Origin: Alphaproteobacteria bacterium
GTDB taxonomy: Bacteria > Pseudomonadota > Alphaproteobacteria > SP197
Assembly: GCA_022822575.1 (NCBI GenBank)
Contig: JAJEBJ010000237.1
Coordinates: 1-8,362, forward strand
Length of the DNA: 8,362 nucleotides
Reading direction: 5' to 3'
In this document: piece after piece, positions 1-6,058 of the stretch
Position numbering within the stretch: the first letter of the stretch is position 1
How the letters are laid out: each line of letters opens with the position of its first letter
The notes under the pieces: generated by a model
Database searches by the model: none
What the model was told of the DNA's origin: nothing
The model's input: only the letters and a program-made list of their open reading frames with translations
Position numbers and translations under genes: made by a program

Positions 1-122
1 CGGCATCTCTCCCAGCAGTCTGGGGACCGTCGTTAATCTCCAGCGTCGCCGGGGTCAACGCCCGCTTGAAGACGTGTGTGCCGGCTTCTAACGTGTGCGC
101 CTTCTATCTGCCGGGGGGCGGC
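1..122. other. Upstream region of the acyl-CoA dehydrogenase operon, no gene recognised
   Basis: This stretch precedes the GTG start of the first gene. A frame on the + strand is open from base 2 to a TAA at 89-91 and could be the last ~29 codons of an upstream gene, but the peptide has no motif I recognise. A short hairpin (CCCAG 11-15, CTGGG 20-24, loop CAGT) is visible but no T-run follows it. A weak promoter-like pair is TTGAAG (66-71) and TCTAAC (87-92) with a 15-base spacer, which is short. Nothing here is firmly supported. Confidence 0.3.
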
Positions 123-1298
123 GTGAGCGAGGACATCGAGCGATTTCGCGAGGAGGTGCGTGCTTTCATCCGCGAAGCGCTCCCCGACGACCTCAGGCGC
201 AAGGTGAGGCGCGAACACGCCGGCTTCACGCCCGCCGACACCAGTCGCTGGATGCGCATCCTCCACGAGCGCGGCTGGAGTTGTCCTTCCTGGCCTGTCG
301 AACACGGCGGCCCCGGCTGGTCCTTCGAGCAGCAGTATGTCTTCGAAAGGGAGCTGGCTCTCAACGATGCACCGCACGTCAGTGTCTTTTCTGCCGGCAT
401 GGTGGGCCCGGCGTTGATCGAGTTCGGCACGGAAGATCAGAAGGAGCGGTTTCTGCCCGGCCTCGCCAACGGCGATATCATTCTCTGCCAGGGGTACTCC
501 GAACCGGATGCGGGATCGGACCTGGCATCACTGAAGTGCCGGGCAGACCGTGATGGCGATGACTATGTCATCAACGGATCCAAGATCTGGACCAGCGACG
601 CCACCTGGGCCAATTGGATGTTCGGCCTCTTCAGAACGGACTCGTCCGGACGCAAGCAGCATGGCATCACGCTGCTCCTTGTCGACATGGCCACACCGGG
701 GATCTCCGTGCGACCGATCCCCACGTTCGAGGGGGGCGAGGAACTCAACCAGGTGTTCTTCGAGAATGTCCGGGTTCCGGGTGCCAACCGTCTCGGGCCG
801 GAACACGAAGGATGGTCGATCGGCAAGTACATTCTCAGCCTCGAGCGGTTCGGGTCTGCCGAAGTCAGCCGGACCATGGCCATGCTGGACCGCCTCAGGG
901 AAATTGCCGCCCGCGAACCCTTGCGCGACGGTTACCTCATCGATGATGCCGACTTTTCCAAGAAGCTGGTGCGTGCCGGGATTGCCTTGCGCCAGGTCGA
1001 ATTGACGGAGCGGCGCCTCCTCTTCGGTGCGGATGACCTGGGCGTCGAGGCGTCGCTCCTCAAGATCAAGGGCACCGAGGTCCAGCAGCAGGTCATCTCT
1101 CTCATGGTCGAGGCTCTCGGTCCCTATGGCCAGCTGGATCCAGAGGACATGTCCGCACGCGACAATGCGCCGTTGCCTGACGCGGCGCATCATGCCGGGA
1201 AGGTGTGCTTCAATCTGCGCAAGTCGACGATCTGGGGCGGATCGAGCGAGATCCTCAGGAACATCATCGCCAGGAGCGTTCTGGAACTGCGGTCATGA
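123..1298 (+). CDS. Acyl-CoA dehydrogenase, catalytic (large, PimC-like) subunit
   Basis: This flavoprotein would oxidise an acyl-CoA to the trans-2-enoyl-CoA in the cytoplasm and pass electrons to ETF. The frame stays open to the left window edge, but I place the start at GTG 123. A G-rich stretch (113-118) precedes it, and it gives the usual family N-terminus (SEDIERFREEVRAF) and a normal length of 391 residues. The FAD/substrate motif SEPDAGSDLA lies at 126-135 and NGSKIWTS at 151-158. The C-terminal FAD-binding motif WGGSSEILRNIIA is at 371-383. At the position of the MCAD catalytic Glu (YEGT) there is Gly372, whereas Glu241 in SLERFGSAE fits the helix-G catalytic Glu of isovaleryl-CoA dehydrogenase and of heteromeric ACADs such as ChsE4. 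The gene overlaps the next one by 4 bases (ATGA), which implies coupled translation and an alpha2beta2 complex with it. The substrate is unknown; PimC-like is a family label, not proof of pimeloyl-CoA use. Confidence 0.9.
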   Translation: MSEDIERFREEVRAFIREALPDDLRRKVRREHAGFTPADTSRWMRILHERGWSCPSWPVEHGGPGWSFEQQYVFERELALNDAPHVSVFSAGMVGPALIEFGTEDQKERFLPGLANGDIILCQGYSEPDAGSDLASLKCRADRDGDDYVINGSKIWTSDATWANWMFGLFRTDSSGRKQHGITLLLVDMATPGISVRPIPTFEGGEELNQVFFENVRVPGANRLGPEHEGWSIGKYILSLERFGSAEVSRTMAMLDRLREIAAREPLRDGYLIDDADFSKKLVRAGIALRQVELTERRLLFGADDLGVEASLLKIKGTEVQQQVISLMVEALGPYGQLDPEDMSARDNAPLPDAAHHAGKVCFNLRKSTIWGGSSEILRNIIARSVLELRS

Positions 1299-2443
1299 CC
1301 GAAGGCCTCACCGACGACCAGAAGACGTTCGCAGACAGCCTGGACCGGCTGCTCACCGACGCCCTGCCCTTCGCCCGCCGCCAGGCGGCCGTGGCGACAC
1401 CCGGAGGCTTTGACGAGGAAATCTGGCAACAGCTTGCCGACCTCGGGTGCATGGCGGCCGCTTTTCCCGAGGAACATGGCGGACTGGGCGGCGGGCCGGA
1501 AGAACTCATGATCATTGGCGAGAAGTTCGGCCGCCACCTGGTGACCGGACCCTTTCTTGCCAGCGTCGTTCTGGGTGGCCATGCCGTGCTGTTCGCCGAT
1601 TCCGATGCATGGAAAGCCAGGGTATTGCCCGGCGTCGCCGGGGGAACCAAGAAGCTGGCGCTCGCCTGGGTGGAACGCCAAGCGCGCCACGACCTCCATG
1701 ACGTCGCGACGAGCGTGAGGGCTGCGAATGGCGGCTGGGTGCTGTCGGGCCGCAAGGATGTTGTTCCCGGCGGTGCGCAAGCCGATGTCATCGTCGTCTC
1801 GGCACGCGCTTCAGGCGACCGGCGGGACCGTGACGGTATCGTCCTCGTTGCCGTACCGGCTGATGCCCCAGGGGTCGTCCGGCTGGACGAGCGGGCTCAT
1901 GACGGCAACCGGGTGTCAACGATCCTCCTCGACGGTGTCGAGGTTGATGAAACTCAGATTCTGACGACACCCGATCAGGGCCTTGCAGTCCTCGAACGCG
2001 TGATCGACCATGCCATTGCGTTTGTCTGCGCCGATGCCGCCGGATCCATGTGGCAGGTCTTCGAGACCACCCTGGAGTATCTCAAGACCCGGCGGCAGTT
2101 CGACCGGACACTGGGGTCGTTCCAGGCGCTCCAGCATCGCCTGGTGGATCTCTACATCGACTGTGAGCTTTCCTGGTCGATGGTTCTCGACGCAACGCAG
2201 GCCCTTAACACACCGCAACGACGCCAGGCCGTGTCATCGGCCAAGGTCGCGGTCGGCGAATCGGCACGGCGGGTGGCCGAGGAGGGCGTTCAGCTCCATG
2301 GCGGTATCGGCATGACCATGGACGTACCCGTCGGACATCATCTCAAACGTGCCGTGGTGATGAACGCCTCGTTCGGCGATGCGGACCATCACCTCGGCCT
2401 TCTCGCCTCGTCACCAGTTTCCCGGGAGTCAAGCCATGTCTGA
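1295..2443 (+). CDS. Acyl-CoA dehydrogenase, second (small, PimD-like) subunit
   Basis: This 382-residue acyl-CoA dehydrogenase-fold protein is the probable partner of the preceding subunit. Its ATG overlaps the preceding TGA (1295-1298); that frame stays open upstream, but the overlap and the N-terminus MTEGLTDDQKTFADSLDRLL fit the family start. Visible motifs are FPEEHGGLGGGPEEL near 57-71, YLKTRRQFDRTLGSFQALQH at 262-281 (helix and FAD contact region), and QLHGGIGMT at 333-341. The end FGDADHHL (360-367) is typical of the small subunits. It has no Glu at the MCAD-type position, and Ala240 falls at about the helix-G position by my alignment. It therefore probably contributes structure and part of the FAD site rather than the catalytic base, as reported for heteromeric ACADs (ChsE4/ChsE5 type). 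Stoichiometry and substrate are inferred. Confidence 0.88.
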   Translation: MTEGLTDDQKTFADSLDRLLTDALPFARRQAAVATPGGFDEEIWQQLADLGCMAAAFPEEHGGLGGGPEELMIIGEKFGRHLVTGPFLASVVLGGHAVLFADSDAWKARVLPGVAGGTKKLALAWVERQARHDLHDVATSVRAANGGWVLSGRKDVVPGGAQADVIVVSARASGDRRDRDGIVLVAVPADAPGVVRLDERAHDGNRVSTILLDGVEVDETQILTTPDQGLAVLERVIDHAIAFVCADAAGSMWQVFETTLEYLKTRRQFDRTLGSFQALQHRLVDLYIDCELSWSMVLDATQALNTPQRRQAVSSAKVAVGESARRVAEEGVQLHGGIGMTMDVPVGHHLKRAVVMNASFGDADHHLGLLASSPVSRESSHV

Positions 2444-3236
2444 AGCCGTCAGGACCGAGCGTCGCGGAAAGGTACTCGAAGTCACCCTCGACCGGCCACC
2501 TGTCAATGCCATCGATGCAAGGACATCGATGGAACTCTACCAGGCCTTCCGCACCCTGCAGGATGACGACGGGCTCATGGTCGGCATCGTTACCGGCGCG
2601 GGTGAGCGCTGCTTTTCCGCCGGATGGGACCTCAAGGCCGTGGCCGCAGTCGACCGGCTCGACGAGATCGAAGGCGATGAATCGCCGGGCGGGTTTGCCG
2701 GACTGACGGAATTCTGGGATCTCCACAAGCCGGTCATCGGCGCCGTCAATGGCGTCGCCATCGGTGGTGGTTTCGAACTCGCCCTCTCGACGGACATCAT
2801 GCTGGCCGCCGATCATGCCGAGTTCTGGTTGCCTGAGATGCAGCGCGGTTTCCTGGCGAGCGCCGGTGCCATCCAGCGCCTCCCCCGGCGCATCCCCTAC
2901 AACGTCGCCATGGACCTCTTCCTGACCGGGCGCCACATGGATGCCGCGGAAGCGAAACACTGGGGCCTGGTGAGCGAAGTCCTGCCGGCAGAAGACCTGA
3001 TGACGCGGGCTCGCGAACTGGCAGACCAACTCAGCGAGTCGGCGCCCCTGGCGCTTCAGGGCCTCAAGGCGATCATGCCGGTCGTCATGCCGCTCACCCT
3101 CGAGGATGCCATGCAGAGGACGAAGACCGGCAACTCCGGTGTCGACGTCTACGAGAGGATGATGCTCTCCGAGGACGCCATCGAGGGACCGCGCGCCTTC
3201 GCCGAGAAACGCAAGCCCCAATGGAAGGGACGCTGA
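2436..3236 (+). CDS. Enoyl-CoA hydratase/isomerase family protein, CaiD-like (carnitinyl-CoA dehydratase type)
   Basis: This is a crotonase-fold protein of 266 residues. Crotonases of this type add or remove water across the double bond of an enoyl-CoA. The start is ATG 2436, with GGGAG (2424-2428) 7 bases upstream, and it overlaps the previous gene by 8 bases. Oxyanion-hole segments are FSAGWDLKA (60-68) and NGVAIGGGFELAL (105-117). Both crotonase catalytic glutamates are present: Glu114 in GGGFEL and Glu134 in LPEMQRG. Several segments match E. coli CaiD as I remember it: NAIDA near the N-terminus, FSAGWDLKA, PGGFAGLTE (84-92), and the C-terminal run from SEDAIEGP to WKGR. CaiD interconverts crotonobetainyl-CoA and L-carnitinyl-CoA. 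With a dehydrogenase pair upstream, the hydration direction is likely. A general enoyl-CoA hydratase role with another substrate remains possible, so I give no symbol. Confidence 0.87.
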   Translation: MSEAVRTERRGKVLEVTLDRPPVNAIDARTSMELYQAFRTLQDDDGLMVGIVTGAGERCFSAGWDLKAVAAVDRLDEIEGDESPGGFAGLTEFWDLHKPVIGAVNGVAIGGGFELALSTDIMLAADHAEFWLPEMQRGFLASAGAIQRLPRRIPYNVAMDLFLTGRHMDAAEAKHWGLVSEVLPAEDLMTRARELADQLSESAPLALQGLKAIMPVVMPLTLEDAMQRTKTGNSGVDVYERMMLSEDAIEGPRAFAEKRKPQWKGR

Positions 3237-3246
3237 CCCGGTCTTG

Positions 3247-3273
3247 TTGGCAGGTTCGGTCCTGGAGTAAGGT
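3247..3273 (+). promoter_or_regulatory. Candidate tRNA-Ser promoter
   Basis: TTGGCA (3247-3252) and TAAGGT (3268-3273) resemble -35 and -10 boxes with a 15-base spacer, which is shorter than ideal. An alternative -35, TTGTTG (3244-3249), gives 18 bases. Transcription would start a few bases before the mature tRNA 5' end at 3285, as is usual for tRNA genes. The match is weak. Confidence 0.3.
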
Positions 3274-3284
3274 CGCGCCCCTGC

Positions 3285-3373
<89 letters not shown>

Positions 3374-3394
3374 GCCCGTCCACTGTGAACGGGC
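3374..3394 (+). terminator. Possible hairpin terminator after tRNA-Ser
   Basis: GCCCGT (3374-3379) and ACGGGC (3389-3394) form a 6-bp perfect stem with a 9-base loop directly after the CCA end. No T-run follows, so it may be a processing or weak termination hairpin rather than a standard intrinsic terminator. Confidence 0.35.
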
Positions 3395-3568
3395 CGTGTC
3401 CGACAGGTCCTTGATCTTCCTTCAAGTTCTCAATGGATCATGCACACACGGCGCTGCCGCTGGCGTGCCAGGATACGGACTTTTCCGCGCCCGTCTCTCC
3501 GGCACTCTCCAGTGATCCCGTAAAGAGCCTTCAATCGCGGGGCTGGGGTGTGTTGCTGTGAAAGGCGA
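3395..3568. other. Intergenic region between tRNA-Ser and the dapA-like gene
   Basis: I see no gene, no family-like peptide in any frame and no convincing copy of the tRNA 3' end. It lies downstream of both flanking genes, the tRNA on + and the dapA-like gene on -, so it is a convergent spacer. A small imperfect stem around 3411-3426 (CTTGA/TCAAG) has no clear role. Confidence 0.4.
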
Positions 3569-4483
3569 TTATTTCCTGATACCGGGCATATCAAAGCCGA
3601 TGGCCGTAACGGCGTCGATAAGTCCTGTCTCTTGTGGCGGTGTCAGTTTGACCAGCGGGGGGCGAACCCGGTGCCAGTCCGGGTCCTCCGAATAGTGTGC
3701 GATCAGTTTTTTCAAGGATGGGATCATGGGAAAGCCCTGAACGACGGTCCGTGTTTCACTGATGCCCGCTTGCAGGGCCTCTGCCTCGTCGGATTGCCAG
3801 TTGGCATACACATTGTGAATGGCAGCCGGGTTGACGTTTGCAGTCGCGGAGATACACCCCGTGCCACCGAGACGCATGTTTTCGAACAAGAGGGCTTCGG
3901 TGCCACAAAAGACGTGGAAATCCGGATACTCGCGCAACATGTTGGCCAGGTTCTCCGGGTCGCCGGAACTGTCCTTGATGCCAATCACCGTATCTGGATA
4001 GTCCCTGATCAATCGACCGATCAAGTCGATGCCGAAGGGGACCTGCGACATGGCCGGAAAATGATAGAGATAGATCTTTAGGTTCGTATCGCCCACGCGT
4101 TCAATGACTTCTGCGAAACTGGCATAGATGCCATCATCGCTGACGTTCTTGTAATAGAAGGGTGGCAACATCAGGGTGCCGCCCACGCCCTTCTCTACGG
4201 CATGTCGGGTCAGTTTGACGGTATCGGTCAGCGCCGCGCAACCGGTACCGGGCATCATGGTCTTGGGGTCAATCCCCTTGTCGATCAAGGCATCCATGAT
4301 TTCCATGCGCTCTTCGACCGACAGGGACGTGCCTTCCGAATTCGTCCCAAAGATCGCAAGCTGGCAATTCTGTGACAGCAGCCAATTGCAGTGCCGCGCA
4401 AGCCGGTCGATATCAGGAGAAAGGTCGGCCTTGAATGGCGTGACAACAGGCGACAACAGGCCTGAAAACGGTTTTTCTGTCAT
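3569..4483 (-). CDS. DapA/N-acetylneuraminate lyase family Schiff-base aldolase or dehydratase
   Basis: This is a TIM-barrel class I lyase of 304 residues. Such enzymes form a lysine imine with a 2-oxo acid and then do aldol cleavage, condensation or dehydration. The ATG at 4483 is preceded by a good ribosome site (AGGAGA, + strand 4489-4494) at 5 bases. Motifs are VVTPFKAD (13-20), GTNSEGTS (46-53, matching the GTTGE carboxylate-binding loop), YLYHFP with Tyr140 at the catalytic tyrosine position (YNVP in DapA), and IGIKDSSGD (167-175) with the Schiff-base Lys170. The YHFP variant argues against a standard lysine-biosynthesis DapA. A catabolic role is more likely, such as a 2-keto-3-deoxy sugar acid, 4-hydroxy-2-oxoglutarate or hydroxyproline-derived substrate. 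It lies 25 bases downstream of an amidohydrolase remnant and downstream of an enolase-superfamily gene. Its GC content (about 55% on sampled lines) is clearly lower than its neighbours, which suggests transfer. Confidence 0.85.
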   Translation of the reverse strand: MTEKPFSGLLSPVVTPFKADLSPDIDRLARHCNWLLSQNCQLAIFGTNSEGTSLSVEERMEIMDALIDKGIDPKTMMPGTGCAALTDTVKLTRHAVEKGVGGTLMLPPFYYKNVSDDGIYASFAEVIERVGDTNLKIYLYHFPAMSQVPFGIDLIGRLIRDYPDTVIGIKDSSGDPENLANMLREYPDFHVFCGTEALLFENMRLGGTGCISATANVNPAAIHNVYANWQSDEAEALQAGISETRTVVQGFPMIPSLKKLIAHYSEDPDWHRVRPPLVKLTPPQETGLIDAVTAIGFDMPGIRK

Positions 4484-4508
4484 GGAACTCTCCTGCAGAT
4501 TCCTGGCT

Positions 4509-4690
4509 TCAGAAGCCGTAAGGGCGTGATGGGTTATCGGCCAGGATGTTTCGGCGCAGCATTTCGTCCGGTGCCCAGGTCATGATCTGATCCATCAAGG
4601 CTCCCGTCGTTTGGCATGGTGCTACCACCACCAGTGCTTGCATGTGTCGTACCACGAAGGTGAGGAGCTTGAATGACATCACTCGGCATC
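4509..4690 (-). pseudogene. 3' remnant of an amidohydrolase gene (TIM-barrel, PDC-hydrolase-like), frameshifted
   Basis: On the - strand, the last 31 codons before TGA (4509-4511) read ALMDQIMTWAPDEMLRRN followed by ILADNPSRPYGF. This closely matches the usual C-terminus of amidohydrolase-family proteins (WxPDExxRRRILVDNPARLYGF, from memory). Immediately upstream, a different frame reads GGGSTMPNDG, which is the expected preceding segment. Removing one base near 4602 joins them as MPNDG-ALMDQIM, so there is a +1 frameshift at about 4602-4605. Further upstream, DVIQAPHLRGT may be a decayed copy of the family's APHRLLWGTDWPH segment. The rest of the gene (usually ~270-300 residues) is missing. 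A 56-codon frame with ATG at 4679 includes this C-terminus but has no evident ribosome site. The remnant lies 25 bases upstream of the dapA-like gene, so an original amidohydrolase-dapA operon is likely. No substrate can be assigned. Confidence 0.72.
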
Positions 4691-4838
4691 ATCTGGGACC
4701 TTTCCGACCTTCCCCGCCTCCCTCCTGAGCCCGGTCGAGGGGCGTGAGGCATGCGGAGGTCACGATGCCGCCTGCAAGCATGGTCCAAGTCTCATCACCG
4801 CTGGAACCGGCAACCGAGTTCTCGATTCAGCCGGCGCC
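4691..4838. other. Intergenic region after the enolase-superfamily gene
   Basis: No gene is recognised. Sampled GC content rises back to about 67% here, like the enolase-superfamily gene, so the composition step lies near 4690. A loose inverted repeat on either side of 4765 (CATGC/GCATG) could fold downstream of the - strand gene, but it has a long loop and no T-run, so I do not call a terminator. Confidence 0.4.
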
Positions 4839-5942
4839 TCACCCGAAGGTCCGTACCGGTTCACCCAGCACTGACATGTCCGGCTCAACACCCAGACCCG
4901 ACTTCTCGTTGGGTTGGAGAAAGCCGTCGACAACCTCGGGCGCCTCTTCGTCGTAGCGCATGTCGGAAAAGTAGGAGGAGACGTAGGTCGCGGCGAAGGT
5001 GGCGTCCGGTGTCGAGACCGACATGTGCGCCTGGGCCGCCGCGGAGAGGTCCGCTCCCCAGGCATCGTCCACGGTCATGAACTTGCCCGCTGCGGTGCAC
5101 ACGTCCCGGATGAGACGCATGCCCGTGATGCCGCCGACCCGGGTGATCTTGCAGCCGATGCCCTCGAAGCAGTTGTCGGCAAGTCCCCGCAGCAGCACCT
5201 GGATGTCGGTCATGCATTCATCCAGGATCATGGGCTGGCGCACCTGCTGGCGAATGGAGAGGCACTCGTCATAGGTCAGGCAAGGCTGCTCGATGTAGAA
5301 GTCGACGTCCTCGGTCAGCCTGAGGACGCGCAGCGCCTCGTGGGTCTTCCAGGCCTTGTTGGCGTCCACCACGAGGGTTTCACCCGGCTGGATGCAGGCA
5401 CCCGCCATGCGTATACGCGCGATGTCCTGTTCGAAGTTGCTGCCCCGCCCCGCCTTGACCTGGAAGTGGGTGAAGCCCTCGGCGCGGTACTGCGACATGC
5501 GTTGCTTCACGATCTCGGGCGGACCCATCTCGATCTCGGGATAGGCCCGGGCCTTCTGCTGCATGCGACCGCCGATCAGATGGTAGAGAGGCCGGCGGTA
5601 GGCCTTGCCGACAATGTCCCAACAGGCAATGTCGATGGCCGACTTCGCGTACTCGCCGCCCATCAGCCATCGGTTCATCGTGGCGTTGATGCGATCTGTC
5701 TGGGTTGGATCCTCTCCGATCAGCCCCGGCGCCATCTCCTCGATTGCCGCGCGCACCCCCAGCGCATGTTCGGGCTGGTAGGTCGAGGCGATGGGGCAGA
5801 CCTCGCCCCATCCGACGAGGCCCGCGTCCGTTTCAAGCCGCACGATGGTATCGTCCAGTGATTCGTAGGTCCTGTTGGGGTAGCGCTTGGGCTTCTCGAG
5901 CGGAATGTCGAACTGAAACATGTCAATCCGCGATATCTTCAT
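4839..5942 (-). CDS. Mandelate racemase/muconate lactonizing enzyme family protein (enolase superfamily)
   Basis: This 367-residue enolase-superfamily enzyme would abstract the alpha-proton of a carboxylate and stabilise the Mg2+-bound enediolate. The ATG at 5942 has GGAGG (+ strand 5949-5953) at 6 bases. The N-terminal capping domain covers about 1-120 and the barrel about 130-350. Probable metal ligands are Asp193 (VVDAN), Glu218 (YIEQP) and Asp241 or Glu242 (LDEC). Candidate acid/base lysines are Lys163 (FQVKAG, end of strand 2) and Lys265 (CKITRVGG, end of strand 6), a two-lysine arrangement used for 1,1-proton transfer or syn-dehydration. The sequence resembles 4-hydroxyproline betaine 2-epimerase (HpbD) and cis-3-hydroxyproline dehydratase more than mandelate racemase, judged from memory (DDTIVRLETDAG, ALGVRAAI, DIACWDIVGKA, YDECLSIR). 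Galactarolactone cycloisomerase or a sugar-acid dehydratase are alternatives. The dapA-like gene lies downstream on the same strand. An insertion sequence begins 63 bases before the start codon. Confidence 0.85.
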   Translation of the reverse strand: MKISRIDMFQFDIPLEKPKRYPNRTYESLDDTIVRLETDAGLVGWGEVCPIASTYQPEHALGVRAAIEEMAPGLIGEDPTQTDRINATMNRWLMGGEYAKSAIDIACWDIVGKAYRRPLYHLIGGRMQQKARAYPEIEMGPPEIVKQRMSQYRAEGFTHFQVKAGRGSNFEQDIARIRMAGACIQPGETLVVDANKAWKTHEALRVLRLTEDVDFYIEQPCLTYDECLSIRQQVRQPMILDECMTDIQVLLRGLADNCFEGIGCKITRVGGITGMRLIRDVCTAAGKFMTVDDAWGADLSAAAQAHMSVSTPDATFAATYVSSYFSDMRYDEEAPEVVDGFLQPNEKSGLGVEPDMSVLGEPVRTFG

Positions 5943-6005
5943 CTGACGCCTCCGTCATTCGGGCGGGAAGAGAACGAGTTTGCCGACAAAGAACCCTCCC
6001 CGCGC
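5943..6005 (-). other. Leader of the enolase-superfamily gene, cut by the insertion sequence
   Basis: Only 63 bases separate the ATG at 5942 from the left tip of the insertion sequence at 6006. The ribosome site is intact. I see no convincing -35/-10 pair within this stretch on the - strand, so the native promoter may lie beyond the element or have been displaced by it. The last 9 bases before the element are TCCCCGCGC (5997-6005), the candidate left copy of a target-site duplication. Confidence 0.4.
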
Positions 6006-6030
6006 CTTTCAACCGGACACAGTTGACTCA
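6006..6030 (+). repeat. Left terminal inverted repeat of the insertion sequence
   Basis: It starts CTTTCAACCGGACAC and continues AGTTGACTCA. It matches the reverse complement of 8338-8362 at 23 of 25 positions, differing at the 16th (A versus G) and 22nd (C versus G). It also contains the TTGACT hexamer proposed as the transposase -35 box. Confidence 0.93.
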
Positions 6031-6051
6031 CGAAGCATGAGGCCCTATCTC
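6023..6051 (+). promoter_or_regulatory. Candidate transposase promoter inside the left end
   Basis: TTGACT (6023-6028) matches the -35 consensus at 5 of 6 positions, and TATCTC (6046-6051) follows after exactly 17 bases as a weaker -10 box (3 of 6). The start point would fall at about 6058, almost at the ATG at 6059. This would give a leaderless or nearly leaderless message, consistent with the lack of a ribosome site next to that ATG. Confidence 0.5.
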
Positions 6052-6058
6052 GTGTCTC

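Noticed and set aside
1..6. A divergent gene starting at the left window edge on the - strand (ATG at 6-4 with GGGAG close by)
   Set aside because: Only two codons would be in the window and the ribosome spacing is too short to judge.
66..122. An upstream TTG start for the first dehydrogenase
   Set aside because: It would add 19 residues unlike any family N-terminus and has no ribosome site; GTG 123 gives the expected start.
3548..4081. A 177-codon open frame on the + strand opposite the dapA-like gene
   Set aside because: It is antisense to a gene with a clear ribosome site and catalytic residues.
4534..4788. An 84-codon frame on the - strand between the two catabolic genes as an intact small gene
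   Set aside because: Its middle part contains MPNDG from the amidohydrolase remnant before the frameshift; the rest reads as arbitrary sequence, so it is part of a pseudogene.
4914..5861. A 315-codon open frame on the + strand opposite the enolase-superfamily gene
   Set aside because: It is a mirror of the real gene, with no ribosome site or domain.
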